Origin: SAR202 cluster bacterium AG-426-M11
Lineage (GTDB): Bacteria > Chloroflexota > Dehalococcoidia > Lucifugimonadales > UBA826
Direction: 5' to 3'
Assembly (NCBI GenBank): GCA_003213095.1
Contig: QCNV01000010.1
Coordinates: forward strand, 1-45,881
Length of the DNA stretch: 45,881 nucleotides
Part shown: positions 18,667 to 27,965 of the stretch, in pieces
How the letters are laid out: the number at the start of each line of letters is the position of its first letter
How positions within the stretch are numbered: the first letter of the stretch is position 1
Notes under the pieces: model-generated
Database searches by the model: none
Told to the model about the DNA's origin: nothing
Seen by the model: only the letters and a program-made list of their open reading frames with translations
Made by a program: the position numbers and the translations under genes

Positions 18667-18695
18667 TTGTTTTCATTTTCTCTATCATGTATAAT
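18667..18695 (+). promoter_or_regulatory. promoter giving a leaderless mRNA for the anchored surface protein
   Basis: TTGTTT (18667-18672), 17-bp spacer, perfect TATAAT (18690-18695). Counting 7 nt from the end of the -10 puts the start exactly on the A of the ATG at 18702, and no Shine-Dalgarno precedes that codon. Confidence 0.65.
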
Positions 18696-18701
18696 TGCGC
18701 T

Positions 18702-19799
18702 ATGAAATTACTTGCTAATCAACATGTTTTATATGCATTTTTAGCACTATTATTATGTGCTGTTTTTTCTCAATCTAATTCAACAGTTCATGCTGCTGGT
18801 CCTGCTGGGATTCCCCCGTGGCCATCTATATTTTCTGGAGATGTCACAGTCGATGGATCACCTGCAGTAGATGGATTAAAAATTGTTGGTGTGATTGATG
18901 ATTACATTTCTAATCCTGTGTACACTAAAAATGGTCGTGTTTCTGGCTTAACCGTTGGTGGCCCTTCAACTTCTTATTTCGGTAAAGAAATTAAATTTTT
19001 ATTAGAAGATGTTGTTTATGCTGATCAAGTTACGCGTTTTTTGAATGTTGCTGTTCCAACTAACACCCCTATTTCTTTAACTTTTTCTGCTATTCCTGAA
19101 CCTACTCCTACCCCATTACCTACTTCTACTCCATTACCAGTTATCACTCAGTCTCCTACTTCTATTCCTCCCACTCCCACTGCCACCCCTATTCCTCTCG
19201 GCCCTTCTGATATTGGGCCATTGATTTTTAGTGGTAATGTAATAGTCTCTGGTGGTGCTAATGTTGAAGGTTTCGAGATTTCAGCTTCTTTTTCTGATTT
19301 TCCTACTACCTATCCATCAGTAATAGATAAAGACCTGAAATATCATAATTTAGTTGTTGATACTGACGACGATGATAGATTACACAATGGCGCAGAAATT
19401 ACTTTTTATTTGAATGGTCCTGGAATTGATCCTGTAAATTCACTTAAATCCAATGTGACCGCTACTTATTCACAAACTTCTGATGTGATTACTATTTTAG
19501 ATTTAGTGTTTGTTCCTACTTCTCCATTGAAAATACCTGAACCTGCTAAAGAAGAAGAAGTCTTTATAAAATTCACTCCCACTCCCACTAATACTCCTAT
19601 GCCAATTCCTCCTACAGCAACTGTTGTAACTTTACCTACAGCTCAAAGTATTGATCAAGAAACAGAAGAAAGTTCTGCTGCGTGTAATAAGCCTGTTGGG
19701 CCTGTCTCATTTTTTACTGGAATGAGTAATATTATGACTATGATTGCTCCATTACTGCTTGTCATAGGGTATAAAAGAGTTAGAAAGTTTTGGGACTAG
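18702..19799 (+). CDS. membrane-anchored surface protein with duplicated domain and PT-rich linkers
   Basis: A 365-residue exported protein. Residues 1-31 form a signal peptide (MKLLANQH..., hydrophobic LYAFLALLLCAVF, then VHAAG). Two related modules follow: FSGDVTVDGSPAVDGLKI near 35-55 and FSGNVIVSGGANVEGFEI near 183-202, each followed by a short beta-rich domain. They are joined and followed by Pro/Thr linkers (about 137-175 and 300-325), of the sort common in Chloroflexota surface proteins. A C-terminal hydrophobic helix (about 342-357) and basic GYKRVRKFWD tail anchor it in the membrane. The start is the ATG at 18702, just downstream of a TATAAT. It stands directly after the large surface protein but has its own promoter. 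Function unknown; a wall-spanning anchor or adhesin is plausible. Confidence 0.75.
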   Translation: MKLLANQHVLYAFLALLLCAVFSQSNSTVHAAGPAGIPPWPSIFSGDVTVDGSPAVDGLKIVGVIDDYISNPVYTKNGRVSGLTVGGPSTSYFGKEIKFLLEDVVYADQVTRFLNVAVPTNTPISLTFSAIPEPTPTPLPTSTPLPVITQSPTSIPPTPTATPIPLGPSDIGPLIFSGNVIVSGGANVEGFEISASFSDFPTTYPSVIDKDLKYHNLVVDTDDDDRLHNGAEITFYLNGPGIDPVNSLKSNVTATYSQTSDVITILDLVFVPTSPLKIPEPAKEEEVFIKFTPTPTNTPMPIPPTATVVTLPTAQSIDQETEESSAACNKPVGPVSFFTGMSNIMTMIAPLLLVIGYKRVRKFWD

Positions 19800-19809
19800 A
19801 GTTACTGTT

Positions 19810-20451
19810 TTAAATTTTATTCAGTAATATAATTTTTCTTTCTGGTGGCAAATTTGTTTCAGTAACGTTTAATCTATTTTGACTTTGTACATCACTTCCA
19901 CCTAGTTCTGATATTAACGCTTCTTTTGTAGTCCCTGCATCTTCGGGTGCAATATAGTCATTAGTAGTTACAGGAATAATAATTCTAGGTTGTAAAGAAG
20001 TAATGACTTCTTGTAAATTTGAACTGTTAAATGAAGTTTCATCAGGTATAGGTAAGATCAAGATTTGAGGTTTACCTATTTGGTCAAATTGGGTTGGTGT
20101 TAATTTTTGTTTTAAATTACCTATGTGACAAATTACTAAACCTTCGACTCTGATACTGTAGATTGTGTTTAAGACGCCATTTTGAGGATTATCTTCTGAT
20201 TGTGTCCCTGTACCTATCCCAGTTATATAAAAATGCTTTATTTCGTATTCTCCGGGACCGGAAATAATTTTAGGCGAACCTTTAACGCCAGAAGTACTAG
20301 AATGTTTTAAATCATTGTTACTTACAGTGACTATATTTGCATTTGGTGAATTAAAAAATTCACCATCAGAAGTATCAAAAGGGTCAGTGATTAGAATTAT
20401 GTCTCTACTATTAATTGAAATAGAAGAGTGTCCAAGCCAGTTAATTTCCAT
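19810..20451 (-). CDS. metallo-beta-lactamase-fold protein lacking most metal ligands
   Basis: A 213-residue protein with the small MBL-fold hydrolase plan: MEINWLGHSSISI start, DPFDTS near 23-28, GPGEYEI near 66, VICHIGNL near 108, and a LQPRIIIPV strand near the end. Active members of this group carry SHDHxDH as the zinc motif, but here it reads SNNDLKH. The later H-x-G-D motif has Asp changed to Asn (HIGN), and the final histidine region reads PVTTND. So at most two ligands remain and hydrolase activity is doubtful. It is convergent with the anchored surface gene (10 bp apart) and divergent from ffh. Confidence 0.7.
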   Translation of the reverse strand: MEINWLGHSSISINSRDIILITDPFDTSDGEFFNSPNANIVTVSNNDLKHSSTSGVKGSPKIISGPGEYEIKHFYITGIGTGTQSEDNPQNGVLNTIYSIRVEGLVICHIGNLKQKLTPTQFDQIGKPQILILPIPDETSFNSSNLQEVITSLQPRIIIPVTTNDYIAPEDAGTTKEALISELGGSDVQSQNRLNVTETNLPPERKIILLNKI

Positions 20452-20478
20452 ATTTAATCCATTATTTTAATTAATTTG

Positions 20479-20487
20479 AGTATAACA
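20479..20487 (-). promoter_or_regulatory. extended -10 promoter of the MBL-fold gene
   Basis: On the minus strand TGTTATACT is an extended -10 identical to that of the tRNA-Ser pair. Predicted start near 20472, leader about 20 nt. A weak TTGTAG lies 18 bp upstream. Confidence 0.5.
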
Positions 20488-20553
20488 ATCAGTTCTATAA
20501 ATCTACAAGCTAATTATTACTCATTTAATGTAGAAGGTATTAAAAATTAATAG

Positions 20554-20559
20554 TATTCT
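20554..20559 (+). promoter_or_regulatory. candidate -10 box of ffh, near-leaderless
   Basis: TATTCT (20554-20559) predicts a start near 20566, 2 nt before the ffh ATG at 20568. No Shine-Dalgarno precedes that ATG. The -35 (TAGAAG, 17 bp upstream) is poor, so confidence is limited. Confidence 0.4.
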
Positions 20560-20567
20560 ATTTAATT

Positions 20568-21923
20568 ATGTTTGAATCACTTACAGAAAAACTTAATACT
20601 ACTTTTGATAAATTAAGAAATAAAGGAAAGTTAACAGAAAAAGATGTTGATGATGCTTTAAGAGAAATTAGATTAGCTTTGTTAGAAGCTGACGTTAATT
20701 TTAAAGTTGCTAGATCTTTTATATCTTCTATTAAAGAAAAAGTAATCGGAAATGAGCTTTTGTCCACAATTTCTGCTGGGCAACACGTGATTAAGACTGC
20801 TCATGAACAATTAATAAGTATACTTGGAGAAAAATCTTCAAAATTATTAGTTTCAGATAAAAACCCTTCAGTGATCATGATGGTGGGATTGAATGGGTCT
20901 GGTAAAACTACTACTTCATCAAAATTAGCTGCATTTTTAAAAAAAAATGGTAATTTACCTACTTTGGTCGGAGCTGACATTCATAGACCTGCAGCAATTG
21001 ATCAATTAAAGACATTGTCTTCTCAAATTGACGTTCAAGTATTTGAATATGGGACAGAATTTTCTGCCTCTGAAATAGCAGCAAAAGGATTAAAAGATAG
21101 CCAAAATATTAATGCTAGTCATGTGATTGTAGATACCGCTGGTAGATTTCAAATAGATGAAGCTTTAATGAAAGAACTCAAAGAAATTTATCACCGAATT
21201 GATCCTGTTGAAGTTTTATTAGTAGTTGATGCTATGACTGGCCAAGAGGCAGTGAATATTGCTACAGAATTTAATGAACACATAGGAGTTACTGGGTTAG
21301 TTCTTACAAAAATGGATGGAGATGCAAGGGGTGGATCTGCTTTATCAATTAATTCTGTAACAGGAATTCCGGTTAAATTTATAGGTATGGGAGAAGCTCC
21401 CGATCAATTGGAAATATTTTATCCAGAAAGATTAGCAGACAGAATTTTGGGTATGGGTGATGTTGTTACATTAGTTGAAAAGGCTAGATCTCAATTTGAT
21501 GAAACTCAAACAGCAGAATTAGAAAAAAAAATCAGAAATGAAACATTTGATTTACAAGATTTTTTATCTCAAATGCAAGCAGTTCAAAATATGGGCCCTA
21601 TTGGACAAATGCTGGATATGATTCCAGGATTTTCACAAATGAAGGGTAAGATGAATGCTGATCAATTAGACGGTTCACATTTGTCTAAAGCAGAAGCAAT
21701 AATTTTGTCAATGACTCCCACAGAAAGGCAAAAACCTGAATTGATTGGTGGAAGTAGACGTAAAAGGATTGCACAGGGAAGTGGGACTACTGCACAAGAT
21801 GTTAATCAATTGTTGAATCAATTTAAACAAGTTAAAAAAATGATGAAAGCTATGTCATCTCCCGGTGGGCAAAAAAAGATGATGAGAATGATGTCTCAGA
21901 AAGGAAATAAACTAGGCTTTTAA
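20568..21923 (+). CDS. ffh: signal recognition particle protein Ffh (SRP54)
   Basis: GTPase that binds signal peptides of nascent membrane proteins with SRP RNA. The 451-residue protein has an N-terminal four-helix domain (opening MFESLTEKL), the NG GTPase with P-loop GLNGSGKT at 107-114, VDTAGR, DAMTGQEAVN and TKMDGDARGG, and a methionine-rich M domain (about 300-451) with QMLDMIPG, RRKRIAQGSG and a tail rich in KKMMK. The start lacks a ribosome site and may be leaderless. The SRP RNA gene was not found in the window. Confidence 0.97.
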   Translation: MFESLTEKLNTTFDKLRNKGKLTEKDVDDALREIRLALLEADVNFKVARSFISSIKEKVIGNELLSTISAGQHVIKTAHEQLISILGEKSSKLLVSDKNPSVIMMVGLNGSGKTTTSSKLAAFLKKNGNLPTLVGADIHRPAAIDQLKTLSSQIDVQVFEYGTEFSASEIAAKGLKDSQNINASHVIVDTAGRFQIDEALMKELKEIYHRIDPVEVLLVVDAMTGQEAVNIATEFNEHIGVTGLVLTKMDGDARGGSALSINSVTGIPVKFIGMGEAPDQLEIFYPERLADRILGMGDVVTLVEKARSQFDETQTAELEKKIRNETFDLQDFLSQMQAVQNMGPIGQMLDMIPGFSQMKGKMNADQLDGSHLSKAEAIILSMTPTERQKPELIGGSRRKRIAQGSGTTAQDVNQLLNQFKQVKKMMKAMSSPGGQKKMMRMMSQKGNKLGF

Positions 21924-21941
21924 ATTCAAATATGGTCACTG

Positions 21942-21950
21942 TGATATAAT
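21942..21950 (+). promoter_or_regulatory. extended -10 promoter of rny
   Basis: TGATATAAT is a perfect extended -10 element. Predicted start near 21957, leader about 52 nt with a strong GGAGG at 21998-22002 before the GTG. The -35 region is AT-rich without a clear hexamer. Confidence 0.6.
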
Positions 21951-22008
21951 AATGGAAAATTATTTCATATTTTTGAAATTATTAACAACTGAATAATGGA
22001 GGAATCGC

Positions 22009-23535
22009 GTGGATATTTTAATTTTAGCGATAGCCGTCCTAATCAGTTTAATTGTTGGTTTAAGTTTTGGTTTATTAATAAAACGTCTGATTACTCTTCG
22101 GAATAATTCTGTAGCTCAGACACAAGCTGAGAAGATTTTAGATGAGGCTCAAGAAAAACAAAGATCTATAATTCTCGAAGCTAAAGAAGAATCTCTTCAA
22201 AGCAGAAGAGAAACTGAAAATGAGCTAAAAGAAAGAAGATCTGAAGTTAGACGTAATGAAAGAAGAATAGCTAGAAGAGATGAGAATTCAGAAAAAAGAT
22301 CTATTAACTTAGAGAAGCGTGAAAAAAGACTTAATGAACGTGAATCTGAAATTGATTCTATAAAAGCTGATTTAGACAATTTAGTCGAAAGACAAAATCA
22401 ACAATTAGAAACTGTAGCTGAGCTATCCATGGATGAGGCAAAAGACCTTATTATGAGTAGAGCAGAGGACGATATCAAACATGATCTCGCAGTAAAATAT
22501 AAGGATTTTGAAGATACTGCGAAAAGTGAAGCCAACGATAAGGCTCGTATGGTTTTGGGACAGGCAATGCAAAGACTAGCGTCTGATGTAGTGTCTGAAT
22601 CTACAGTTAGCACTGTAGAAATACCTAGTGATGATATGAAAGGTAGGCTAATAGGTAGAGAGGGTAGGAATATTCGATCTATTGAGAAAGCTACTGGGGT
22701 AGATTTGATCATTGATGATACCCCTCAAGCAATCACAATTTCCTGCTTTGATCCAGTGAGAAGAGAAATTGCAAGATTAGCTTTAACTAAATTGGTTGCT
22801 GATGGTCGAATTCATCCTGCCAGAATTGAAGAAATGGTAAATAAAGCTACTGAAGAAATAGATGAAATCATTTGGAAAAGTGGCGAATCTGCTGTTTTAG
22901 AAGCTGATGTAAGAGGATTACATCCGGAATTAATTAAATTACTGGGAAGATTGAAGTACAGATATAGTTACGGTAGTAATGTGTTAATGCATTCTCTTGA
23001 AACTTCTCATTTGGCAGGCATGCTTGCCTCAGAAATTGGAGCTAATGTAAAAACAGCCAAATTGGGGGGACTATTGCATGATGTTGGTAAAGCAATGACT
23101 CATGAAATAGAAGGTCCTCACGCTGAAATTGGCGCAGATTTTGCAAAAAAATACAAAATTTCTCACCGTGTTATTACTTGTATAGCTGAACACCATGACG
23201 ATGAAATGAGTAGTACTGAATCTTTTGTTGTTGCAGCAGCAGATGCTTTAAGCGCAGCTAGACCTGGTTCTAGAAGAGATACAGTTGAAAATTACGCAAA
23301 ACGAATGGAAGAATTAGAAGAAGTAGCCGGTAGTTTTGAAGGTGTAGAGAAATGTTTTGCAGTTCAAGCTGGTAGAGAAGTGAGAATAATGGTTGAGCCT
23401 GATTCTATGGATGATGTTAAATCTGCTGGATTAGCTAGAGATATTGTTAAAAATATTGAAGATAAACTTGCTTATCCTGGGCAAATAAAAGTAGTTGTTA
23501 TTCGAGAAAAACGATCTGTAGAATACGCTAGATAG
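22009..23535 (+). CDS. rny: ribonuclease Y
   Basis: Membrane-tethered endoribonuclease initiating mRNA decay. The 508-residue protein has an N-terminal transmembrane helix (about 2-24), a long charged coiled coil (about 30-190), a KH RNA-binding domain with GRLIGREGRNIRSIE starting at G212, and an HD phosphohydrolase domain whose metal pair is H357-D358 in LLHDVGKA. The start is GTG after GGAGG. Its presence marks a lineage using the RNase Y rather than RNase E decay route, consistent with Chloroflexota or Firmicutes. Confidence 0.96.
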   Translation: MDILILAIAVLISLIVGLSFGLLIKRLITLRNNSVAQTQAEKILDEAQEKQRSIILEAKEESLQSRRETENELKERRSEVRRNERRIARRDENSEKRSINLEKREKRLNERESEIDSIKADLDNLVERQNQQLETVAELSMDEAKDLIMSRAEDDIKHDLAVKYKDFEDTAKSEANDKARMVLGQAMQRLASDVVSESTVSTVEIPSDDMKGRLIGREGRNIRSIEKATGVDLIIDDTPQAITISCFDPVRREIARLALTKLVADGRIHPARIEEMVNKATEEIDEIIWKSGESAVLEADVRGLHPELIKLLGRLKYRYSYGSNVLMHSLETSHLAGMLASEIGANVKTAKLGGLLHDVGKAMTHEIEGPHAEIGADFAKKYKISHRVITCIAEHHDDEMSSTESFVVAAADALSAARPGSRRDTVENYAKRMEELEEVAGSFEGVEKCFAVQAGREVRIMVEPDSMDDVKSAGLARDIVKNIEDKLAYPGQIKVVVIREKRSVEYAR

Positions 23536-23560
23536 TATTCACTTAGACAAAACAAGTTTT

Positions 23561-24208
23561 ATGTCATTCGTGTTGGTTTATTTGTTTGCATCTGTACCTA
23601 TAGGGTATATAGTTTCAAATTGGTTAAATAAAACTGATATTTTAAAGACTGGCTCAAAAAGTTCAGGTGCAGCCAATGTTATTGCCAATGTGGGACCATT
23701 ATGGGGAGTACTGGTTGGGGTAATTGATTTAGTATGTAAAGGATATTTATGTACTTTATTTTTACATCAATTGAATCTTTCAGAGTTATATTTATATTTT
23801 TGTGTAATCGCTTTAATTATTGGTCATAATTGGTCTGCCTTTTTAATTTTTAAGGGAGGACGTGGAGTTTTAACTTCAATTGGAGTGTTTTGCGCTTTGG
23901 GATTATATATTGAAGTATTAATTTTATTTGCTTTATTAGTAGTGATTGGAAGGCTTCTTATATATAAGGACAGTGGGTTTTGGACTTTAATTGCTATAAT
24001 TTTCCTACCATTTTTAATGATAGGTTTTGATAGAGAATTAAATGTATTTTTAATAGTTACGAGTATTCTTTTTCTAGTGATTTTAAAGAGAATTTTATCT
24101 AACTCTCCGTCAACTGTTTTATCACGTTTTCCGTATACTTTGATTAATAGAATCATTTGGGATCGTGATATTTTGAATAAAGAAAAATGGCTAGAACAGC
24201 AGATTTAG
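23561..24208 (+). CDS. plsY: acyl-phosphate:glycerol-3-phosphate acyltransferase PlsY
   Basis: Integral membrane enzyme making lysophosphatidic acid from acyl-phosphate and glycerol-3-phosphate. The 215-residue protein has several hydrophobic helices and the conserved PlsY motifs: TGSKSSGAANV near 31-41 (usually GSGNIGATNV), a D-L-V-C-K-G segment, and GHNWSAFLIFKGGRGV near 87-102. The C-terminus is longer than the commonest 200-residue form and basic. No clear ribosome site precedes the ATG. It follows rny by 25 bp. Confidence 0.85.
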   Translation: MSFVLVYLFASVPIGYIVSNWLNKTDILKTGSKSSGAANVIANVGPLWGVLVGVIDLVCKGYLCTLFLHQLNLSELYLYFCVIALIIGHNWSAFLIFKGGRGVLTSIGVFCALGLYIEVLILFALLVVIGRLLIYKDSGFWTLIAIIFLPFLMIGFDRELNVFLIVTSILFLVILKRILSNSPSTVLSRFPYTLINRIIWDRDILNKEKWLEQQI

Positions 24209-24251
24209 CACTATAATAGTTTACTGAAAATGCTGATATGGAGATATTGAT

Positions 24252-26048
24252 TTGTTAAAAACAATAAATTGTGGAGAATTATCATCTAGTAATGTGTCTG
24301 AGGTAATCTCGGTTGCGGGATGGGTTCATCGTAGACGGGATCATGGGAATTTAATTTTTATAGATTTGAGAGACAGGTCTGGAATAGTTCAAATTGTTTT
24401 TAATCCTGAAATTTCACATGAAGCCCATGAAATAGCTGAATCACTAAGGAATGAGTGGGTAATTCAAGTTAAAGGCACTGTTTTATCTCGTGATGCCCAG
24501 GCAATAAATCCCGAACTACCTACAGGTGAAATAGAAATTTTTGCAGATGAAATCAATGTTCTTAATGAGTCCTTTACCCCACCATTTTATGTGAATGAAG
24601 AAACTGACGTTGATGAAAATTTACGTTTGAAATTCAGGTATGTTGATTTACGTCGAGAAGGAATGAAAAATGCCTTAATTACACGACACAAAGTAGTTAA
24701 ATACATTCGAGATTTTTTGGACGCAGAAGAGTTTATTGAAATAGAAACTCCTATTCTAATTAAAAGTACCCCAGAAGGAGCTAGAGATCATGTTGTTCCT
24801 AGTAGGCTTTATCCAGGTACATTTTATGCTCTTCCTCAATCTCCACAACAATTGAAACAATTACTAATGGTTGGTGGAATAGAGAAATATTTTCAAATTG
24901 CTAGATGTTTCAGAGATGAAGACTCTAGGTCTGACAGACAACCTGAGTTTACTCAATTGGATCTAGAAATGAGTTTTGTTTCTCAAGAAGATATATTGAC
25001 TTTGACTGAAAATTTATTTTCTAAAATGATTTCTACAATTTTGCCTGAAAAAAATATACCTGTACCTTTCCCTAGAATTACTTATCAAGAAGCTATGGAT
25101 TCTTATGGCATAGATAGGCCAGATTTACGCTTTGGAATGAAAATGCATGATCTTTCTGACATGTTTAAAAGCTTAGATTTTCAAGTCTTTCAAAATGTAA
25201 TTTCATCTAATGGGATTATTAAAGGGTTTTGTGTCCCTAAAGCTTTTGAATTTACTAGAAAAGAAATTGACGATTTGACCGAATTTGTGAAATCAAGAGG
25301 TGCAAATGGATTAATTTCTATAGCAATTGATCCATCATCAAAATCTATTGAAGACTTTGAAATGGATCAAGTAAAGTCAAATATTTTAAGATTTTTAGAT
25401 CATGATCATATTTCAAAGGTTTTAAAAATCACTGAAGCGAATCCTGGTGATCTTGTATTTATAATAGCAGGTGATATTGAATCTACTAATGCTTCCTTAG
25501 CCTCATTGAGGCATTTAATGGGCGAGAAAATGAATTTAATTAATCCCAATGACCTTGCTTTAGCATTTGTTACAGATTTTCCTCTTTTTGATTGGGATCA
25601 ACAGGAAAAAAAATGGAAAGCATCTCATCATGCTTTTTGTTTACCAAAAGATGGATATGCTGATTTTTTGAGTTCTGATCCAGGTAAAGTTATAGCTCAA
25701 TCATATGATTTGATTTGTAACGGTTTAGAAATGGCTAGTGGGTCTATTAGAGTACATAATAGAGATCTCCAAGAGAAAATCTTTGAAGTTTTGGGATATT
25801 CAAAAGAAGATGTTTCTGAGAGATTTTCACAATTACTTGACGCCCTAGAATATGGAGCACCCCCTCATGGAGGAATTGCTCCCGGAATTGATAGGTTGGT
25901 AATGGTACTACTAGGCAAAGATTCTATTAGAGATGTAATTGCTTTTCCAAAGACTCAAAGCCAAATGGATCCTTTGTTTGGTGCTCCTTCCCAAATTGAA
26001 GATGATCAGTTGAGAGAATTAAATATAGCTTTAATTAATGAAGATTAA
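24252..26048 (+). CDS. aspS: aspartyl-tRNA synthetase
   Basis: Class IIb synthetase charging tRNA-Asp (and possibly tRNA-Asn). The 598-residue bacterial form has an N-terminal OB anticodon-binding domain ([21 protein letters not shown] near 20-40), motif 2 ([24 protein letters not shown] near 215-240), the bacterial GAD insertion (about 300-410) and motif 3 [13 protein letters not shown] near 544. The start is TTG 24252 with ATGGAG upstream. Its stop overlaps the clpX stop in a shared TTAA. Confidence 0.96.
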   Translation: MLKTINCGELSSSNVSEVISVAGWVHRRRDHGNLIFIDLRDRSGIVQIVFNPEISHEAHEIAESLRNEWVIQVKGTVLSRDAQAINPELPTGEIEIFADEINVLNESFTPPFYVNEETDVDENLRLKFRYVDLRREGMKNALITRHKVVKYIRDFLDAEEFIEIETPILIKSTPEGARDHVVPSRLYPGTFYALPQSPQQLKQLLMVGGIEKYFQIARCFRDEDSRSDRQPEFTQLDLEMSFVSQEDILTLTENLFSKMISTILPEKNIPVPFPRITYQEAMDSYGIDRPDLRFGMKMHDLSDMFKSLDFQVFQNVISSNGIIKGFCVPKAFEFTRKEIDDLTEFVKSRGANGLISIAIDPSSKSIEDFEMDQVKSNILRFLDHDHISKVLKITEANPGDLVFIIAGDIESTNASLASLRHLMGEKMNLINPNDLALAFVTDFPLFDWDQQEKKWKASHHAFCLPKDGYADFLSSDPGKVIAQSYDLICNGLEMASGSIRVHNRDLQEKIFEVLGYSKEDVSERFSQLLDALEYGAPPHGGIAPGIDRLVMVLLGKDSIRDVIAFPKTQSQMDPLFGAPSQIEDDQLRELNIALINED

Positions 26049-27340
26049 GAAGCAGATTTAATTTGTAAATTAGGGATATCTACAATTTCCCCATTATTTG
26101 ATCCCACAATTTTTATAGGCTCTTCACCTAATATAGAATTTGCATCAACGACACATGAAAATTTTCCCTTTAAGCTAGGAAGTTCATACATGGTTTCTAG
26201 TAATGTTTTTTCTAAAATAGATCTTAATCCTCTTGCTCCAGTATTTTGCTCTATTGCTTTTTCTGCTGCAGCTTCTAACGCAGAATCGGTAAATTCCAAA
26301 GAAACTTCATCCATTTCAAAAAGTGCTTGATATTGTTTAATAAATGCATTTTTAGGTTCGGTTAGTACTCTAACTAGATCATCTCGTAGTAATTCATCTA
26401 ATGTCACTGGCACTGGGAGTCTTCCCACAAATTCAGGTATAAAACCGTACTCAACCAAATCATCAGCATTAATATGATGTCTGATATCATTTTTGTTGTT
26501 GGAATGGTTTCTTTTTTGTTCAGTAGATTTGAATCCCAATGTGAAATTATCTTTACGAATTCTTCGTTCTATGATTTCAGTCATTCCTTCAAATGCCCCA
26601 CCAACCATAAATAAAATATCGTCAGTTTTGATTTGCATAAATTCTTGATGAGGATGTTTTCGCCCGCCCTGAGGAGGAACATTTGCGATGCAACCTTCTA
26701 TGATTTTTAATAATCCTTGTTGAACTCCTTCTCCTGAAACATCTCTGGTAATTGATGGATTGGGGTTCTTTCTTGCTATTTTATCTATTTCATCTATGTA
26801 GATGATTCCATGCTCCGCACGTTTAATATCATTGTCGGCCGATTGAATCAATCTTAATAAAATATTTTCAACGTCTTCTCCTACGTAACCTGCTTCTGTT
26901 AGAGAAGTTGCATCTGCTATTGCAAATGGTACATCTAAAATTTTTGCTAAAGTTTGAGCTAAATGTGTTTTCCCTGATCCAGATGGACCAAACATTAAGA
27001 TGTTAGCTTTTTGTAATTCTATTTCAGAATTATTTTGATGATTTGACCATACTCTTTTGTAGTGATTATAAACTGCAACACTAAGTATTTTTTTTGCATC
27101 AGATTGGCCTATCACATATTCTTCTAGTCGTTCAAATATGTATTTAGGTGTGATCCCTCGATCTAGAGGATTAATAATTGAATTTGGTTTTTCTGGATTT
27201 TCTTCTGAAATGATCTGTTCACACAATGTTACACATTCATCACATATAAATACCTGATCAGGACCGGCTATCAATCTTTTTACTTGAACTTGTGGTTTGT
27301 TGCAAAAAGAACAAAAATAATCTGCATTTTGATTTGACAT
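26045..27340 (-). CDS. clpX: ATP-dependent Clp protease ATP-binding subunit ClpX
   Basis: Single-AAA+ unfoldase partner of ClpP. At 431 residues it has the N-terminal C4 zinc finger (FCSFC ... [10 protein letters not shown], about 9-41), Walker A GPSGSGKT near 115, a [10 protein letters not shown] Walker B, the [10 protein letters not shown] region and the C-terminal small domain with [10 protein letters not shown]. It is the last gene of the tig-clpP-clpX operon, 9 bp after clpP. Its TAA shares the palindrome TTAA with the aspS stop. Confidence 0.97.
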   Translation of the reverse strand: MSNQNADYFCSFCNKPQVQVKRLIAGPDQVFICDECVTLCEQIISEENPEKPNSIINPLDRGITPKYIFERLEEYVIGQSDAKKILSVAVYNHYKRVWSNHQNNSEIELQKANILMFGPSGSGKTHLAQTLAKILDVPFAIADATSLTEAGYVGEDVENILLRLIQSADNDIKRAEHGIIYIDEIDKIARKNPNPSITRDVSGEGVQQGLLKIIEGCIANVPPQGGRKHPHQEFMQIKTDDILFMVGGAFEGMTEIIERRIRKDNFTLGFKSTEQKRNHSNNKNDIRHHINADDLVEYGFIPEFVGRLPVPVTLDELLRDDLVRVLTEPKNAFIKQYQALFEMDEVSLEFTDSALEAAAEKAIEQNTGARGLRSILEKTLLETMYELPSLKGKFSCVVDANSILGEEPIKIVGSNNGEIVDIPNLQIKSAS

Positions 27341-27349
27341 TGAAAAATC

Positions 27350-27964
27350 CTATTTTGATTCTGTATTGTGAGAGGACATTACAACGTCTATTAATCCATA
27401 TTCTTGAGCTTGATCTGCACTCATATAAAAATCTCTATCAGAGTCTCTAGCTATTTTTTCATAAGGTTGTTTTGTGTGCTCTGACATAATCGTTCTAATT
27501 TTGTCTTGCATCCTGATTATTTCTCTAGCTGCTATTTCTATATCTGAGGCTTGTCCTTGAGCTCCACCTAAAGCTTGATGCATGTGAATAGTGGAATTAG
27601 GTAAAGCAAACCTTTTTCCAGTTGCTCCACCACAAAGTAAAACAGTTCCCATACTTGCAGCCATTCCTACACATATAGTTGAGACATCAGGTCGAATTAA
27701 TTGCATTGTGTCATATATAGCTAAGCCAGCTGTAATTACTCCTCCGGGAGAATTTATATATAAATTGATATCTCTTTCAGGGTCTTCTCTATCTAGAAAC
27801 AGTAATTGAGCAATGATAGCGTTAGCAACTTGATCATTGATTCCAGTACCTAAAAATATAATTCGTTCTTTTAATAGAAGAGAGTAAATGTCATATGTTC
27901 TTTCACCTCTAGGATCTCTTTCTACTACATAAGGGATGATGTTTTCAAAATTATTGTCGATCAA
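27350..27964 (-). CDS. clpP: ATP-dependent Clp protease proteolytic subunit
   Basis: Serine peptidase that forms the tetradecameric chamber used by ClpX and ClpC. From the TTG at 27964 the protein has 204 residues with catalytic triad S104 (AASMG), H129 (IHMHQ) and D178 (DRDFYM). I chose this start because AAGGAG lies exactly 6 nt upstream and the protein then begins as the family does; an in-frame ATG at 28027 would lie inside tig. The tig stop ends one base upstream of this start, so the genes are probably translationally coupled. Confidence 0.96.
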   Translation of the reverse strand: MIDNNFENIIPYVVERDPRGERTYDIYSLLLKERIIFLGTGINDQVANAIIAQLLFLDREDPERDINLYINSPGGVITAGLAIYDTMQLIRPDVSTICVGMAASMGTVLLCGGATGKRFALPNSTIHMHQALGGAQGQASDIEIAAREIIRMQDKIRTIMSEHTKQPYEKIARDSDRDFYMSADQAQEYGLIDVVMSSHNTESK

Positions 27965-27965
27965 A

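Noticed and set aside
18636-18701. Extending the anchored surface protein to a TTG at 18636
   Set aside because: That start lies inside the intrinsic terminator and would bury the signal peptide behind 22 extra residues; the TATAAT at 18690 also argues for ATG 18702.
20452-20567. SRP RNA or another structural RNA beside ffh
   Set aside because: The 116-bp gap lacks the SRP domain IV motif (GGAA/AGCA loops) and is fully explained by two divergent promoters.
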